Notes: generated by a model from the sequence alone, not told the origin. DNA of 64,000 nucleotides from an uncultured Oscillospiraceae bacterium (GCA_900757655.1 CAAEOT010000039.1:3651-67650), one strand, 5' to 3'. Shown: positions 6,993 through 17,507, numbered from the stretch's first letter. Made by a program: numbers and translations.

Positions 6993-8310
6993 AGTATTCT
7001 CCCCCATATGTCTGGATCTGTTCCACTCGGACACAAATCATGGTTTGATCCGGCACCGCCGCCCATTGCTCGGCAATGCCGAAGCCGGCGATGGCCGCCG
7101 GAGTCTCCGCTGCGCGGATGATCGGCACGCGGTCGCGCGCACACTGCGTCAGTCCCCGTTCGGCGAACAGGTCGCTCACGCGCTTCGTGCAGCCACGTCC
7201 AGCCAGACGGATCCGGTCACCCGGACGCCGCGGCGTAACAGATAGTTTATCATGGATAATCGCAGATTTAAAGTAAAAAGTCGTGAACGTGCTGTGAATT
7301 TCACGAAACGCTTCCGGCTCTCCGACCGTGATGCGCAGCCCCAGTTCCGGGATCTCCACTGTCTCACCGGGGCGCAGAACATGCGTCCCGAGCGGCGGCA
7401 GCACCTGCGCACCGAAAAACAGCCGTCCCCGCTCGCGCGTCACGCGCAGCCCGGGCACATCGGCATAGCCGAGCTCTTCCCCGCTGCACAGCCGCTCGAG
7501 CGCCAGCAGATGCCGGCGCGACAGCTCCCGTCCGGCTGCCTGCTGCAGCACGCGCACGCGCACCGGGCGCGGCAGCGCCAGCAGCTTTGCTGTCGGGATG
7601 CCGTCCGAGATCGTCTGTCCGGCCAGAAAATCGGCTGCCAAACCGCTGAGGAACCGCTCGTCCTCACGCAGGAGCGCCGCCGTATCGGATGTATGCTGCA
7701 CAAAGGCGGTGTTCACGCTCTCGAGCGCCGGCACGACATGGTGCCGCACGCGGTTGCGGGCATAGGTGTCGGCCGCGTTCGTGCTGTCCTCCACGTGCGG
7801 GATGGCGCGGGCAGTCAGGTACGCCTCCGCCTGCGCGCGCGTCGTGTCCAGCATCGGGCGCAGGAGCTTGCCGCGCTGCGGCGGGATACCGGTCAGACCG
7901 CGCAGACCGCAGCCGCGCGCAAGGTTGAGCAGCAGCGTCTCGGCGTTGTCATCCGCCGTGTGCGCCGTCGCGATCCAGTCGTAACCGTGCTCCGCCGCAC
8001 ATTGGGTCAAAAACGCATAACGCAATTCCCGCGCAGCGGCCTCGGTGCCCAGGCCGCGCACAGACGCAACATCACCACGCCCGGCATAAAACGGCACGCC
8101 CAATTTCTTGCACTGCACGCGCACAAACGCCTCGTCGCGGTCGCTCTCCGCGCCGCGCAGACCGTGGTTAAAGTGCGCGCAGCCGACGACAAAGCCGCGC
8201 TGCGCCGCCAGCTCCGCCATCCGGTACAGGAGATACATGGAATCCACGCCGCCGGACACGGCACACAGCACGTGCGCGCCGGGCGCGATGGCGTCAATAG
8301 TCATCGTCAT
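6973..8310 (-). CDS. tilS: tRNA(Ile)-lysidine synthetase
   Basis: A 445-residue enzyme that converts C34 of the CAU-anticodon tRNA(Ile) to lysidine. It has the N-type PP-loop SGGVDS (about residues 19-24), CAHFNHGLRG and TAHTADDNAETLLLNL, then the TilS C-terminal domain with TPRRPGDRIRLAGRG. The start is ATG at 8310 or 8304. It overlaps the dnaB 3' end by about 17 bases, so translation is probably coupled. Confidence 0.95.
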   Translation of the reverse strand: MTMTIDAIAPGAHVLCAVSGGVDSMYLLYRMAELAAQRGFVVGCAHFNHGLRGAESDRDEAFVRVQCKKLGVPFYAGRGDVASVRGLGTEAAARELRYAFLTQCAAEHGYDWIATAHTADDNAETLLLNLARGCGLRGLTGIPPQRGKLLRPMLDTTRAQAEAYLTARAIPHVEDSTNAADTYARNRVRHHVVPALESVNTAFVQHTSDTAALLREDERFLSGLAADFLAGQTISDGIPTAKLLALPRPVRVRVLQQAAGRELSRRHLLALERLCSGEELGYADVPGLRVTRERGRLFFGAQVLPPLGTHVLRPGETVEIPELGLRITVGEPEAFREIHSTFTTFYFKSAIIHDKLSVTPRRPGDRIRLAGRGCTKRVSDLFAERGLTQCARDRVPIIRAAETPAAIAGFGIAEQWAAVPDQTMICVRVEQIQTYGGEYYERYER

Positions 8311-9643
8311 CGTACTTCTTCTCGATGGCCGCGAAGGACGTATACTCCGGCAGCCACATGAGCTCGAGCGTACCGGTCTCGCCGTGACGGTTTTTGAGGA
8401 TGATCGCCTCGGCCAGGTTCGGGTTCTCGCACTCCTTGTTGTAATACCCGTCGCGGTAGAGCGCGAGCACAATGTCCGCGTCCTGCTCGATGGCGCCGGA
8501 CTCACGAAGGTCGGACAGCATCGGGCGCTTATTCTGGCGCGACTCGTTGGCACGCGACAGCTGCGACAGGCAGATGACCGGAACGTTAAGCTCCTTGGCC
8601 ATGATCTTGAGCATGCGGCTCATATCGGAGACTGCCTGCGTGCGGCTCTCGTTGGACCAACTGTGGCCGCTGCCGGCCGACTGCATGAGCTGCAGGTAGT
8701 CGATGACAACGAGGCCGAGATTCGGGATGCGGCGGCACTGGGCATTCATATCCGCAACAGAGAGCGACGGATTGTCGTCGATGCGGATATCGGTCGCGCT
8801 GATGGTCGTGGCCGCGGCGCCGACGCGCCGCCACTCGTCCGCCGAAAGCTTGCCAGTGAGCAGCTTCTGGCTGTCGACCAGCCCCTCGCCCGCGAGCAGA
8901 CGCGTCGTGAGCTGCTCGCGCGCCATTTCGAGTGAGAACACCGCGACCGTCTTGCCGGATGTCTTGCCGACGTGCAGCGCAATGTTGAGCGCCATGCTCG
9001 TCTTACCCATGCCGGGGCGGGCCGCGATGAGGATGAGTTCACCCGCGTTCAGGCCGAGGATCGTCTGATCCAGATCCGGCAGACCGGTAGCCAAACCGGG
9101 GATGCCCCCGCCGCTGCTCGCCGCCTCGGAGAGGTTTGCATACACGCGCTGGATGACCATACTGATTGGCTGCAGGCCGCCGACGTTGCGTCCCTGCCGG
9201 AGCGCATAGATCTTGCGCTCGGCCGCCTCAAGCATGGCGTCCGCCCCGCCGGAGCCCTCAAAGATCATGTTGTTGATCTCGTCGGCCGCCGTGTGCAGAT
9301 TGCGCAGCAGCGCCTGATCGCGCACGATGGCCGCATACTTGAGCACGTTCGCCGCCGTAGGCGTGACCTGCATGACCTCCATGAGGTACTGCTGCGTCGT
9401 GTCCTTGTACACGCCGCGGACCTTCATCTGCTCAAGCACCGTGACGGCGTCCACACTCTGCCCGTAGGAGAACATGGCGAAGATGGTGTCAAAAATGTCG
9501 CGGTTGACCTGAATATAAAATTCGTCGGACTTGACCTTTTCGATCACGTCCGGGATGCAGCTCGGATCGATGAGCATCGCACCGATGACTGCCTGCTCCG
9601 CCGGAGCGGAATGGGGCGGCTGTCTGCCCAGCAGCTCCTCCAT
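8294..9643 (-). CDS. dnaB: Replicative DNA helicase DnaB
   Basis: A 449-residue hexameric helicase. It has the N-terminal primase-binding domain (PPHSAPAEQAVIGAML), the RecA-like core with Walker A ARPGMGKTS, Walker B LVVIDYLQLM and the DnaB-type ending VALYRDGYY...KNRHGETG. GGAGGG lies 8 bases before the ATG. It sits between rplI and tilS. Confidence 0.97.
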   Translation of the reverse strand: MEELLGRQPPHSAPAEQAVIGAMLIDPSCIPDVIEKVKSDEFYIQVNRDIFDTIFAMFSYGQSVDAVTVLEQMKVRGVYKDTTQQYLMEVMQVTPTAANVLKYAAIVRDQALLRNLHTAADEINNMIFEGSGGADAMLEAAERKIYALRQGRNVGGLQPISMVIQRVYANLSEAASSGGGIPGLATGLPDLDQTILGLNAGELILIAARPGMGKTSMALNIALHVGKTSGKTVAVFSLEMAREQLTTRLLAGEGLVDSQKLLTGKLSADEWRRVGAAATTISATDIRIDDNPSLSVADMNAQCRRIPNLGLVVIDYLQLMQSAGSGHSWSNESRTQAVSDMSRMLKIMAKELNVPVICLSQLSRANESRQNKRPMLSDLRESGAIEQDADIVLALYRDGYYNKECENPNLAEAIILKNRHGETGTLELMWLPEYTSFAAIEKKYDDDDY

Positions 9644-9672
9644 GACGGGTCCCTCCCTCGTCTGCGCGCGGT

Positions 9673-10122
9673 TTATTTCTCTTCGATGACCAGCACGTGG
9701 ATGGTGCCGGTGACTTCATAGCCAAGCTTGCACTTGACCTCATACGCGCCGAAACTCTTGATGGGATCGGCCTGGACGATCTTCTGCTTTTCGATGGTGA
9801 GGTCAAACTGCTCGTGCAGCGCATCGCTGATCTCCTTCGAGGTGACGGAGCCGAAGAGCTTGCCGTTGCTGCCGGCCTTCGCCGCGATTTTCACCTGAAT
9901 GGCGCCGAGCTTCTTGGCGTTTTCCTCCGCCTCGGCCTTCTCGCGGGCGATCTGCGCCGCCTTGGCCTTCTCCTTCAGGCGGAAGGCATTGAGATTGTCG
10001 GCCGTGGCCTCCGTCGCGAGCTTGCGCGGCAGAAGATAGTTGCGGGCATAACCGTCGGACACTTCCTTGAGTTCGCCCTTCTTGCCCTGGCCCTTCACGT
10101 CCACATTCAAAATTACTTTCAT
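9673..10122 (-). CDS. rplI: 50S ribosomal protein L9
   Basis: 149 residues. The N-terminal rRNA-binding domain shows the L9 signature ([13 protein letters not shown]), followed by the long connecting helix and C-terminal domain. Length is normal. AAAGGAG precedes the ATG, and the gene lies 18 bases after gdpP. Confidence 0.97.
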   Translation of the reverse strand: MKVILNVDVKGQGKKGELKEVSDGYARNYLLPRKLATEATADNLNAFRLKEKAKAAQIAREKAEAEENAKKLGAIQVKIAAKAGSNGKLFGSVTSKEISDALHEQFDLTIEKQKIVQADPIKSFGAYEVKCKLGYEVTGTIHVLVIEEK

Positions 10123-10140
10123 AGCAAGATACTCCTTTGC

Positions 10141-12168
10141 TTAATTTTCCAGATTATCGTCGATCGCCGCGCGCGCCATCTGCACCGCCTGCGCGACCGA
10201 CACGTCATGCAGCTGCACGGCCGCCGACGAGCGGCTGCCGCCGCCGCCGAGCGCCTCCATAACCAGCTGCACATTCAGTTCACCGATCGAACGCGCGGAG
10301 ATAAATACATCCCCGTCACCCATCGGATAAATGACCATGGATGCCGTGACTCCGGCGATGTTGAGCAATTCATCCGCCGCCTGCGCTGCGACGATGCGAT
10401 CCTGCGGATCGGCAGGTGCGGCAATGGCAATGTCCGCGCGGTAGATGGACGCCGTCTGCAGGATCTTATAGCGGGCGACCGTGTGCTCCATGTCCGTCTG
10501 CAGGAGCTTTTTGACCTCCGAGGTATCGGCCCCGGCGCGGCGCAGGAACGCCGCCGCCTCAAACGTGCGCTCGCCAGTGCGGACGGTGAAATCCTTCGTG
10601 TCGAGCATGATGCCCGAGAGCATTGCCTCCGCCTCCACGCGCAGGATGTCCGGCTGCTCGACCAGCTCCTCGAGCAGCTCCGTCATCAACTCGCAGGCCG
10701 ACGACGCATACGGCTCGTGGAAGCTCATGGTCGCATTGGTGATATAGGTCGCCGCGCGGCGGTGGTGGTCGATGACCGCCACACGGGTGCAGGCTTCCAG
10801 CAGGTTGTGGTTCTCGACCTGGTCCGGGCGGTTGGTGTCCACCACGACGAGCAGTGTGCGGCTGTCGGCGTGCAGGTACGCCTCCTGCGGCGTCAGAAAC
10901 GCCTTGGCATACTCCGGCACGTGCAGCATCCGGTCGCGCAGCTGACCGGCCGCCGTCTTGTTCGCATCCATGACGATGCGGCAGGGCGTGCCGAGCTTGC
11001 GCGCGATGCAGCAAACGCCGGCGGCCGCGCCGAGTGTGTCCAGATCGGAGAATTTGTGGCCCATGACATAGACCTTGGACGAGTCCTGAATGAGCTGGCT
11101 GAGGGCGTTGGCCATGACGCGGGACTTGACCTTTGTGCGCCGCTCGACCTCTCCGCCGCGGCCGCCGAAAAACTCGAACGTAACGCGGTTTTTCACCACG
11201 GCCTGATCGCCGCCGCGCGAGAGCGCCATCTCGGTGCCGAGGATGGCGAAATTATAGCATTCATCGAGGCTGTCACCGTCGCGCCCGATGCCAACACTAA
11301 CGGTCGCGCGGATGCCGCTGGGGCTGGCCACGCTGCGCACGCTGTCGAGCAGGGACGCGAATTTGTTCTCACGCAGCTCGTCGAGATGCCGCTCCTCGAA
11401 CACGTACAGATACCGGTCGCGGTCGTAGCGCCGGAAGAAGCCGCCCTTCCCCTCGCACCACTGCAGGAGCTTGTCCTCAATGGCGTCGCGCAGCTCATTG
11501 CGCTTGCGGTCGGTCAGGCCGCGGATGAGCTCGTCATAGTTATCAATGACGATGACGGCGATGACCGGACGGGACGCATAATACTCCAGCCGGATCTTTT
11601 CATAATCCGTGACATCGACCCAGTACGTGATGCCCATGTAGCTAGCGGCATCGTCCGGGTTCGTGCGCACGAGGTTGCCGTGGATCTGGTACTTATGGCC
11701 CTGATACTCCAGCAGCTCCGGGCACTGGGTGTTGCCCTCGAGCAGCCAGCGGCCGGAAAACTCCGGGATCACATCCGTGATGCGCATATCGACCGACGGC
11801 TTGTGCCGGCCGCAAAGATCGAAAAAGTTCTGGTTGGCCCAGATGACCTGTGAGTCCGCCGGGCGAAAGACCGCCATCGGCAGCGGGAAATTCTGCAGGG
11901 TATTATTTCGCGCAGACTCCGTATCATAGGTGACGGACTCAATATATCGCTCGAGCGTGCGGCGCTTGCGCGCGCGCATGATGACCGAGTAGATAATGAG
12001 CAGCAGAATGATGACGCCCTCGCCGATCGACAGCCAGAGCCGGTCGGAGAAGAAAAACGTGAGCACTGCAAACACGATCAGAAACAGCAGAAACATCCGC
12101 GAATTGGGCATCAGCGCACGCTGCAGCTTGGATTCATTGGGTACATTGCTGACTTTGGGATCCCGCAT
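10141..12168 (-). CDS. gdpP: Cyclic-di-AMP phosphodiesterase GdpP (DHH/DHHA1)
   Basis: A 675-residue membrane protein that hydrolyses c-di-AMP and so controls wall and osmotic homeostasis. It has two N-terminal TM helices (about 25-62), a PAS-like domain, a degenerate GGDEF domain (SVGIGRDG in place of an active motif), and the DHH domain with GHKFSDLDTLGAA, VVDTNRP and VIDHHRR. A C-terminal DHHA1 domain (GGGGSRSSAAVQ) follows. The start at 12168 has AGGAGG at ideal spacing; the ATG 6 bases upstream is too close to it. First gene of the gdpP-rplI-dnaB-tilS-hpt-ftsH unit. Confidence 0.95.
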   Translation of the reverse strand: MRDPKVSNVPNESKLQRALMPNSRMFLLFLIVFAVLTFFFSDRLWLSIGEGVIILLLIIYSVIMRARKRRTLERYIESVTYDTESARNNTLQNFPLPMAVFRPADSQVIWANQNFFDLCGRHKPSVDMRITDVIPEFSGRWLLEGNTQCPELLEYQGHKYQIHGNLVRTNPDDAASYMGITYWVDVTDYEKIRLEYYASRPVIAVIVIDNYDELIRGLTDRKRNELRDAIEDKLLQWCEGKGGFFRRYDRDRYLYVFEERHLDELRENKFASLLDSVRSVASPSGIRATVSVGIGRDGDSLDECYNFAILGTEMALSRGGDQAVVKNRVTFEFFGGRGGEVERRTKVKSRVMANALSQLIQDSSKVYVMGHKFSDLDTLGAAAGVCCIARKLGTPCRIVMDANKTAAGQLRDRMLHVPEYAKAFLTPQEAYLHADSRTLLVVVDTNRPDQVENHNLLEACTRVAVIDHHRRAATYITNATMSFHEPYASSACELMTELLEELVEQPDILRVEAEAMLSGIMLDTKDFTVRTGERTFEAAAFLRRAGADTSEVKKLLQTDMEHTVARYKILQTASIYRADIAIAAPADPQDRIVAAQAADELLNIAGVTASMVIYPMGDGDVFISARSIGELNVQLVMEALGGGGSRSSAAVQLHDVSVAQAVQMARAAIDDNLEN

Positions 12169-12191
12169 CGTCATACCTCCTTGCACCCTGT

Positions 12192-12211
12192 GGGGCAAAA
12201 CCTATTGCCCC
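12192..12211 (-). promoter_or_regulatory. Leader hairpin before gdpP
   Basis: A 7-bp inverted repeat GGGGCAA/TTGCCCC in the untranslated leader, between the promoter and the gdpP RBS. Function unknown. Confidence 0.4.
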
Positions 12212-12225
12212 TATGATAATCAATG

Positions 12226-12254
12226 ATTATATCAGATTCTATCCCCATTGACAA
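12226..12254 (-). promoter_or_regulatory. Promoter of the gdpP-ftsH cluster
   Basis: Minus strand: TTGTCA (12254-12249), 17-bp spacer, perfect TATAAT (12231-12226). On the plus strand the overlapping TTGACA (12248-12253) may serve as the -35 of the divergent nucleotidyltransferase gene, but its -10 is poor. Confidence 0.8.
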
Positions 12255-12293
12255 TACACTTTCCTGCTGAAGATTCGTGAAAGGAGCGTGCGC

Positions 12294-13292
12294 ATGAAAG
12301 CAATTTTGCTGGCCGGCGGTCAGGGCCGGCGGCTGCGCAGCATCACCGGAAATCTGCCGAAACCCATGGTGCCGCTCGTCGGCGTGCCAGTGCTCGACCG
12401 GCTGCTGGATTTGCTGCGGCGCAACGGTTTCACGGACGTGTGCATGACGCTGTGCTACCGGCCGGAGGTCATTCAGGAGCACTGCGGCGACGGCAGCGAC
12501 TACGGCGTGCACCTGAAATACCGCATCGAGTCCGAGCCGCGCGGCACGGCCGGCGGTGTGCGCGCGTGCAGCGACTTTTACGGCGAGGACGATTTTCTCG
12601 TCATCAGCGGCGACGCCGCGTGCAGCTTTGACCTGCTGGGACTCTACCGCCGGCATCAGCAGGCGGACGCGGCTGTGACGATCGCACTCTATCCGAACGC
12701 GGAGCCGCTGCAGTATGGTCTGGTATTGCAGGACCGGCAGGGCTTCGTGCAGCACTTCATCGAGAAACCGGACTGGGAGCACGTCGTGACGGATCTCGTC
12801 AACACCGGGATCTATATTGTCTCCCCGCGGGCAATGGCCTATGTGCCGGAGGAGCAACCGTTTGATTTTGCAAAAGATCTCTTCCCGCTGCTGCTCGCGG
12901 CGCACGAGCCGATCCTCGGTGTGCCGATGGACGGCTACTGGTGCGACATCGGCACACCGCGCGCCTACTACCAGTGCAGTCTCGATGTGCTCGACGGACG
13001 GCTGAGTCCGGCACGACCGGAGGCTCCGGACGATCTGCCGCCGCAGATCACGGACCCGAACTGCCGCACTGTCCCCTGCCGCGACCGCGCGCACCTGATG
13101 CGCACGATCTCGGAGGCGATGATGGAGGCCGGGGCGGACTTTACCGACGGCCTGCACGTGCATGACGGCAGCTGGGAGCTGGCCATCCGGCCGGACGCGA
13201 ACACCTCCGCCCTGCGCATCGAGGCAAACGCGCCGGACGCTGCCGCCGAGACAGCGCGTCTGCTCAAGCTGATGGAGCAAAGCGAAGCATAA
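12294..13292 (+). CDS. Sugar-phosphate nucleotidyltransferase with a phosphomannomutase-like C-terminal remnant
   Basis: 332 residues. The N-terminal 230 residues are a nucleotidyltransferase of the mannose-1-phosphate guanylyltransferase/RmlA type: LAGGQGRRL, KPMVPL, ESEPRGTAGG, GTP-sugar binding region VISGDAACSF, and DYWCDIGTP-like GYWCDIGTP. The last 75 residues (GLHVHDGSWELAIRPDANT...RIEANAP) resemble domain IV of phosphomannomutase/phosphoglucomutase, which binds the substrate phosphate, although domains I-III are absent. Full-length GT-PMM fusions exist in Clostridia, so this may be an internally deleted form. The start at 12294 has AAGGAG 7 bases upstream. Confidence 0.85.
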   Translation: MKAILLAGGQGRRLRSITGNLPKPMVPLVGVPVLDRLLDLLRRNGFTDVCMTLCYRPEVIQEHCGDGSDYGVHLKYRIESEPRGTAGGVRACSDFYGEDDFLVISGDAACSFDLLGLYRRHQQADAAVTIALYPNAEPLQYGLVLQDRQGFVQHFIEKPDWEHVVTDLVNTGIYIVSPRAMAYVPEEQPFDFAKDLFPLLLAAHEPILGVPMDGYWCDIGTPRAYYQCSLDVLDGRLSPARPEAPDDLPPQITDPNCRTVPCRDRAHLMRTISEAMMEAGADFTDGLHVHDGSWELAIRPDANTSALRIEANAPDAAAETARLLKLMEQSEA

Positions 13293-13302
13293 AAAGCAGA
13301 AA

Positions 13303-13333
13303 AACCGCCGCATCGACCGATGCGGCGGTTTAC
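13303..13333. terminator. Bidirectional terminator between the nucleotidyltransferase and V-ATPase operon
   Basis: A 13-bp GC-rich stem (13303-13315 with 13318-13330) is flanked by A-rich sequence on the left and TTTACC on the right. It lies between convergent stops. Confidence 0.85.
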
Positions 13334-13339
13334 CGTTGT

Positions 13340-13993
13340 TTACTGCTTGTAGTGGTGCGCGTCCTCGAGGACCATTTCCTTGACCTTCATCAGGCGCACC
13401 TTGGTCGAACTTTCGTTTTCATCCAGCTTCATGGAGATGTAACGAATGTTCTGCTCCAGCTCGGGAATCATAACGTATTCGAGCGCGTTGACGCGGCGGC
13501 GGGTCTTTTCGATCTCCTGCGCGAGCATCTGCGTGGTCTTTTCGACCTGCGCGAGCTCGAGCATGTCCTTGAACACCTCCGCCAGCTTCTCAAGCGCATC
13601 GTCCAGCTCGCCGGACGTCTGCGCGAAGCCGTACGGGAAGATCTCGGACGGATCGCTGTTGCGGGTCTGAAAATCGTAGACCGGCACGTTCACGCTCATG
13701 ATGTTCTGATAGGTCATGCCCAGCTCGACGCTCTGCCGCGGGTAGAGCAGCGACTGCTCGAGCATTTCCGGGGACATGATCGCGGACGCGACCGACAGAG
13801 AGCCGAACGCCTCCGTGAGTCCCTGCTCGACCTTCGCACGCAGCTGCTTGTTCAGGCGCACGTTGTCGAGGAACTGACGCATCAGCTCGTCACGCTTATC
13901 CTTGAGGAGCTTATGACCCCTGCGAGCGGTCTTCAACCGGCCTTTGAGCTGATTGAGTACCATTCTGGTCGGGGTAATTGCTGTATTTGCCAT
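13340..13993 (-). CDS. ntpD: V-type ATPase subunit D (central stalk)
   Basis: 217 residues. A coiled-coil rotor shaft that transmits rotation between the A3B3 head and the K ring. Typical V-ATPase D features are the start NTAITPTRMVLNQLKGRLK and the end of the coiled coil with TRRRVNALEYVMIP. The ATG at 13993 follows GAGGTGATTTG; an in-frame TTG just upstream is not needed. Last gene of the operon, before the terminator. Confidence 0.96.
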   Translation of the reverse strand: MANTAITPTRMVLNQLKGRLKTARRGHKLLKDKRDELMRQFLDNVRLNKQLRAKVEQGLTEAFGSLSVASAIMSPEMLEQSLLYPRQSVELGMTYQNIMSVNVPVYDFQTRNSDPSEIFPYGFAQTSGELDDALEKLAEVFKDMLELAQVEKTTQMLAQEIEKTRRRVNALEYVMIPELEQNIRYISMKLDENESSTKVRLMKVKEMVLEDAHHYKQ

Positions 13994-14032
13994 CAAATCA
14001 CCTCACTTGGTAAGTCTGCGGGACGGGTGCGC

Positions 14033-15406
14033 TCAGGTCTCGGGCATATACTTCTCGATCAGTTCGGGCTTGATACGCTTGAGCTCGGTGCGCGGCAGCA
14101 GGCTCAGCAGCTCCCAGCCGAGGTTGAGGGTGTCCTCAATGGACCGGTTGGTGTTGTTGCCCTGGTTGACGTAGCGCTGCTCGAACGCGTCGGCAAACTT
14201 TGCAAACTGCTTGTCATCGTCGGACAGGGCCGCCTCGCCCAGGATGGTCATGAGCTCCTTGGCGTCCTTGCCGCGGGCATAGGCCGCGAACAGCTGGTTC
14301 ATCGTGCCGGCATGGTCCTCACGGGTCTTGCCCTCGCCGATGCCCTTATCTTTCAGACGCGACAGGCTGGGCAGCACGTCCACGGGCGGGATGATGCCCT
14401 TGCGGTACAGGTCACGGGAGAGGATGATCTGGCCCTCGGTAATGTAGCCGGTCAGGTCGGGGATCGGGTGGGTCTTGTCGTCCTCGGGCATGGTCAGGAT
14501 CGGGATCATGGTGATCGAACCGGACTTGCCGATGCGGCGGCCGGCGCGCTCGTAGAGCGTGGCCAGGTCGGTGTACAGGTAGCCGGGGTAGCCGCGGCGG
14601 CCCGGAACTTCCTTCTTTGCCGCAGAGACCTCACGCAGAGCCTCAGCGTAGTTGGTGATATCGGTCAGGATGACCAGCACCTGCATGTCCTTCTCGAAGG
14701 CCAGGTACTCGGCCGCGGTCAGCGCCATACGCGGCGTGGCGATACGCTCGACGGCGGGGTCGTTGGCAAGGTTCGAAAACACGACCGTGCGGTCGATAGC
14801 GCCTGTGCGGCGGAACTCCTGAATGAAGTACTCGGACTCCTCGAACGTGATGCCGATGGCGGCAAAGACAACGGCGAAGTTCTCGTTGTCGCCCAGCACC
14901 TTCGCCTGACGCGCAATCTGCGCGGCCAGTGCGGCGTGCGGCAGGCCGGACGCCGAGAAGATCGGCAGCTTCTGGCCGCGGACAAGGGTGTTCAGGCCGT
15001 CGATGGTGGAAACACCGGTCTGGATAAACTCTGCCGGGTAGGCGCGGGCTGCCGGGTTCATCGGCAGGCCGTTGATGTCGCGGTGCTCTTCGGCGAGGAT
15101 CGCCGGGCCGCCGTCGATGGGCTCGCCCATGCCGTTAAAGACGCGGCCGAGCATGTCCTCGCTCACACCCAGCTGCAGCGGGTGGCCGAGGAAGCGGACC
15201 TTCGACTGCGCAAGGTTGATGCCCTGGGCGCTCTCAAAGAGCTGCACGACCGCAGAATCATCCTCAACCTCGAGAACCTTGCAGCGGCGGACTTCACCGT
15301 TCGGGAGCTCGATCTCGGCCAGCTCGTCGTAGGTCACGCCTTCGACGTTCTTGACGATCATCAGAGGGCTGGCGATCTCCTGGATTGTTTTATACTCTTT
15401 AATCAC
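14033..15406 (-). CDS. ntpB: V-type ATPase subunit B (non-catalytic)
   Basis: 457 residues. The nucleotide-binding but non-catalytic head subunit, alternating with A. It shows [19 protein letters not shown] in place of a P-loop, and [17 protein letters not shown] and [21 protein letters not shown] typical of B subunits. The start codon is GTG, in a 4-base GTGA overlap with the end of the A gene, with GGAGG upstream, indicating tight translational coupling. Confidence 0.97.
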   Translation of the reverse strand: MIKEYKTIQEIASPLMIVKNVEGVTYDELAEIELPNGEVRRCKVLEVEDDSAVVQLFESAQGINLAQSKVRFLGHPLQLGVSEDMLGRVFNGMGEPIDGGPAILAEEHRDINGLPMNPAARAYPAEFIQTGVSTIDGLNTLVRGQKLPIFSASGLPHAALAAQIARQAKVLGDNENFAVVFAAIGITFEESEYFIQEFRRTGAIDRTVVFSNLANDPAVERIATPRMALTAAEYLAFEKDMQVLVILTDITNYAEALREVSAAKKEVPGRRGYPGYLYTDLATLYERAGRRIGKSGSITMIPILTMPEDDKTHPIPDLTGYITEGQIILSRDLYRKGIIPPVDVLPSLSRLKDKGIGEGKTREDHAGTMNQLFAAYARGKDAKELMTILGEAALSDDDKQFAKFADAFEQRYVNQGNNTNRSIEDTLNLGWELLSLLPRTELKRIKPELIEKYMPET

Positions 15407-17181
15407 TGCTCCTCACCTCCGGCGATAATCTCTTTGATCTGCGCGGTCATATCCGCGGCGATCTTGGCATAGACCTGCTCGTACTCGTCGCTCGGCACGC
15501 TCTTGGCGCGGCCGATGTCGACGCGGGCGGGGATGGCAAAGAGCTTCTGCATCGGTGCGTTCTTCTCGAGCGCGTCGCGGCACTCGGCGTCATAGTGCAG
15601 GATGAGGCCGAGCAGCAGGAACTGACGGCGGTACTCGGAGTAGCTGTCAATATCGACGAAGGCGTTCTGCTGCAGAAAGTCCTCGCGGATCATCTTCGCA
15701 GTCTCCATCGTCAGGCGGTCGGCCGGGGACAGCGCGTCCTGACCGACAAGGCGGACGATCTCCTGCAGCTCGGATTCCTGCTGCAGAATGCTCATGGCCT
15801 TGTCGCGGTTGGCCATATATTCCTCGCCGAACGTGGCCTCATACCACGGCTTGAGCGAGTCAACATACAGCGAATAAGACGTCAGCCAGTTGATGGCCGG
15901 GAAGTGACGGGCGTAGGCCAGGCTCGAGTCAAGTGCCCAGAACACCTTGACGATACGCATGGTGGCCTGAGAGACCGGCTCGGAAATGTCGCCGCCCGGA
16001 GGCGAGACAGCGCCAATGGCGGTGACGGAGCCGCGGCGGTCGCCCTCGCTGCCGATGCAGCGGATGCAGCCGGCACGTTCGTAGAACTGCGCGATGCGGG
16101 ACGCGAGGTAGGCCGGGTAGCCTTCTTCGCCAGGCATCTCTTCCAGACGGCCGGACATCTCACGCAGGGCCTCTGCCCAGCGGGAGGTGGAGTCAGCCAG
16201 AACGGCGACGTCATAGCCCATGTCGCGGAAGTACTCGGCGATGGTGATGCCGGTGTAAATGGACGCCTCACGCGCTGCCACAGGCATATCAGAGGTGTTG
16301 GCGATGAGCACGGTGCGCTTCATCAGCGGCTCGCCGTTGCGCGGGTCGGTCAGTTCCGGGAACTCCATGAGAACGTCGGTCATCTCATTGCCGCGTTCGC
16401 CGCAGCCGATGTAGACGACGACGTCCACGTCCGACCACTTGGCGAGCTGGTGCTGCACGACGGTCTTGCCGCTGCCGAACGGGCCGGGCACGGCGGCCGT
16501 GCCGCCCTTGGCAATCGGGAAGAGCGTGTCAATGATACGCTGGCCGCTGTTCATGGGCTTGTTCGGAGCAAACTTCTGCGCATAGGGGCGCGCGATACGC
16601 ACCGGCCAGCGCTGGATCATGTTCAGCTCATGGTCGACGCCGCTGGCATCGGTGAGCACGGCGACGGTCTGGTCGACCGTGAAGTCGCCGCCGGTGATGC
16701 TCTTGATCGTGCCCTTCATCTGCGGGGGCACCATGATTTTGTGCAGGATGGCCGTCGTCTCCTGGACGGTGCCGATCACGTCGCCACCGACAACGGCGGT
16801 GCCGGGCTGCACAACGGGGTCAAAGTGCCAGACGCGCTCACGGTTGAGCGCGGGCACCTCGATGCCGCGGGTAATGTTGGAGCCGGTCAGGTCGCGGATC
16901 TCGGGCAGCGGGCGCTGGATACCGTCATAGATATTCTCCAGCATACCGGGGCCAAGCTCCACGGACAGCGGCATACCGGTGGTCTCGACTTTCGCGCCGG
17001 GGCCAAGGCCCGAGGTCTCCTCGTAGACCTGGATGGACGCGCTGTCGCCGGTCATATTCAGGATCTCGCCGATCAGGCGCTGCTCACCGACACGCACAAC
17101 GTCGGAAACGTTGGCATCGGCAAGGCCGTTCGCCACGACCAGCGGACCAGAAACTTTTGTAATGGTTCCGCTCAATTTCAT
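15403..17181 (-). CDS. ntpA: V-type ATPase subunit A (catalytic)
   Basis: 592 residues. The catalytic head subunit, with Walker [10 protein letters not shown], the characteristic A-subunit insertion (about residues 90-190), catalytic Glu region [11 protein letters not shown] and [26 protein letters not shown]. The RBS AAGGAAAGG precedes the ATG. Confidence 0.98.
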   Translation of the reverse strand: MKLSGTITKVSGPLVVANGLADANVSDVVRVGEQRLIGEILNMTGDSASIQVYEETSGLGPGAKVETTGMPLSVELGPGMLENIYDGIQRPLPEIRDLTGSNITRGIEVPALNRERVWHFDPVVQPGTAVVGGDVIGTVQETTAILHKIMVPPQMKGTIKSITGGDFTVDQTVAVLTDASGVDHELNMIQRWPVRIARPYAQKFAPNKPMNSGQRIIDTLFPIAKGGTAAVPGPFGSGKTVVQHQLAKWSDVDVVVYIGCGERGNEMTDVLMEFPELTDPRNGEPLMKRTVLIANTSDMPVAAREASIYTGITIAEYFRDMGYDVAVLADSTSRWAEALREMSGRLEEMPGEEGYPAYLASRIAQFYERAGCIRCIGSEGDRRGSVTAIGAVSPPGGDISEPVSQATMRIVKVFWALDSSLAYARHFPAINWLTSYSLYVDSLKPWYEATFGEEYMANRDKAMSILQQESELQEIVRLVGQDALSPADRLTMETAKMIREDFLQQNAFVDIDSYSEYRRQFLLLGLILHYDAECRDALEKNAPMQKLFAIPARVDIGRAKSVPSDEYEQVYAKIAADMTAQIKEIIAGGEEQ

Positions 17182-17192
17182 TCTTCCTTTCC

Positions 17193-17507
17193 TTAAAGGA
17201 TATCGGAGCCAACCGCTCGCTCGACGGCCGCCTTGAGCGCGGTCTGGCCGAGGCCGAGGGGGCCTTCCCTGCCGGGGATCAGGATGATGGCCGGCAGGGG
17301 AACATCTTTGAATTTGTCGATCTCATGCTGAAGCTCCTGCGCCAGATTCTCTTCGACATAGATGATGGCGTAGTCCTCAGAGTCTTTCGTCAGGCGGCGC
17401 AGTGTCTCGCGCGCCTCCTCGGCATTGGCGACCGGGCAGGCCTCGAGGCCGAGCGCCTTGAAGCCCATGACGGTCTCCGCACCGCCGACAACTGCAATTT
17501 TAAGCAT
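17193..17507 (-). CDS. ntpF: V-type ATPase subunit F
   Basis: 104 residues. A rotor-associated subunit with Rossmann-like fold. It begins LKIAVVGGAETVMGFKALG and has the family motif YAIIYVEENLA. The start was chosen at ATG 17507, overlapping the C gene by 8 bases; an upstream in-frame GTG (17516), closer to an AAAGG, is also possible. Confidence 0.93.
   Translation of the reverse strand: MLKIAVVGGAETVMGFKALGLEACPVANAEEARETLRRLTKDSEDYAIIYVEENLAQELQHEIDKFKDVPLPAIILIPGREGPLGLGQTALKAAVERAVGSDIL

Noticed and set aside
9697..11853. 718-codon plus-strand frame over rplI/gdpP
   Set aside because: Antisense shadow of rplI and gdpP; no RBS and no recognisable domain.
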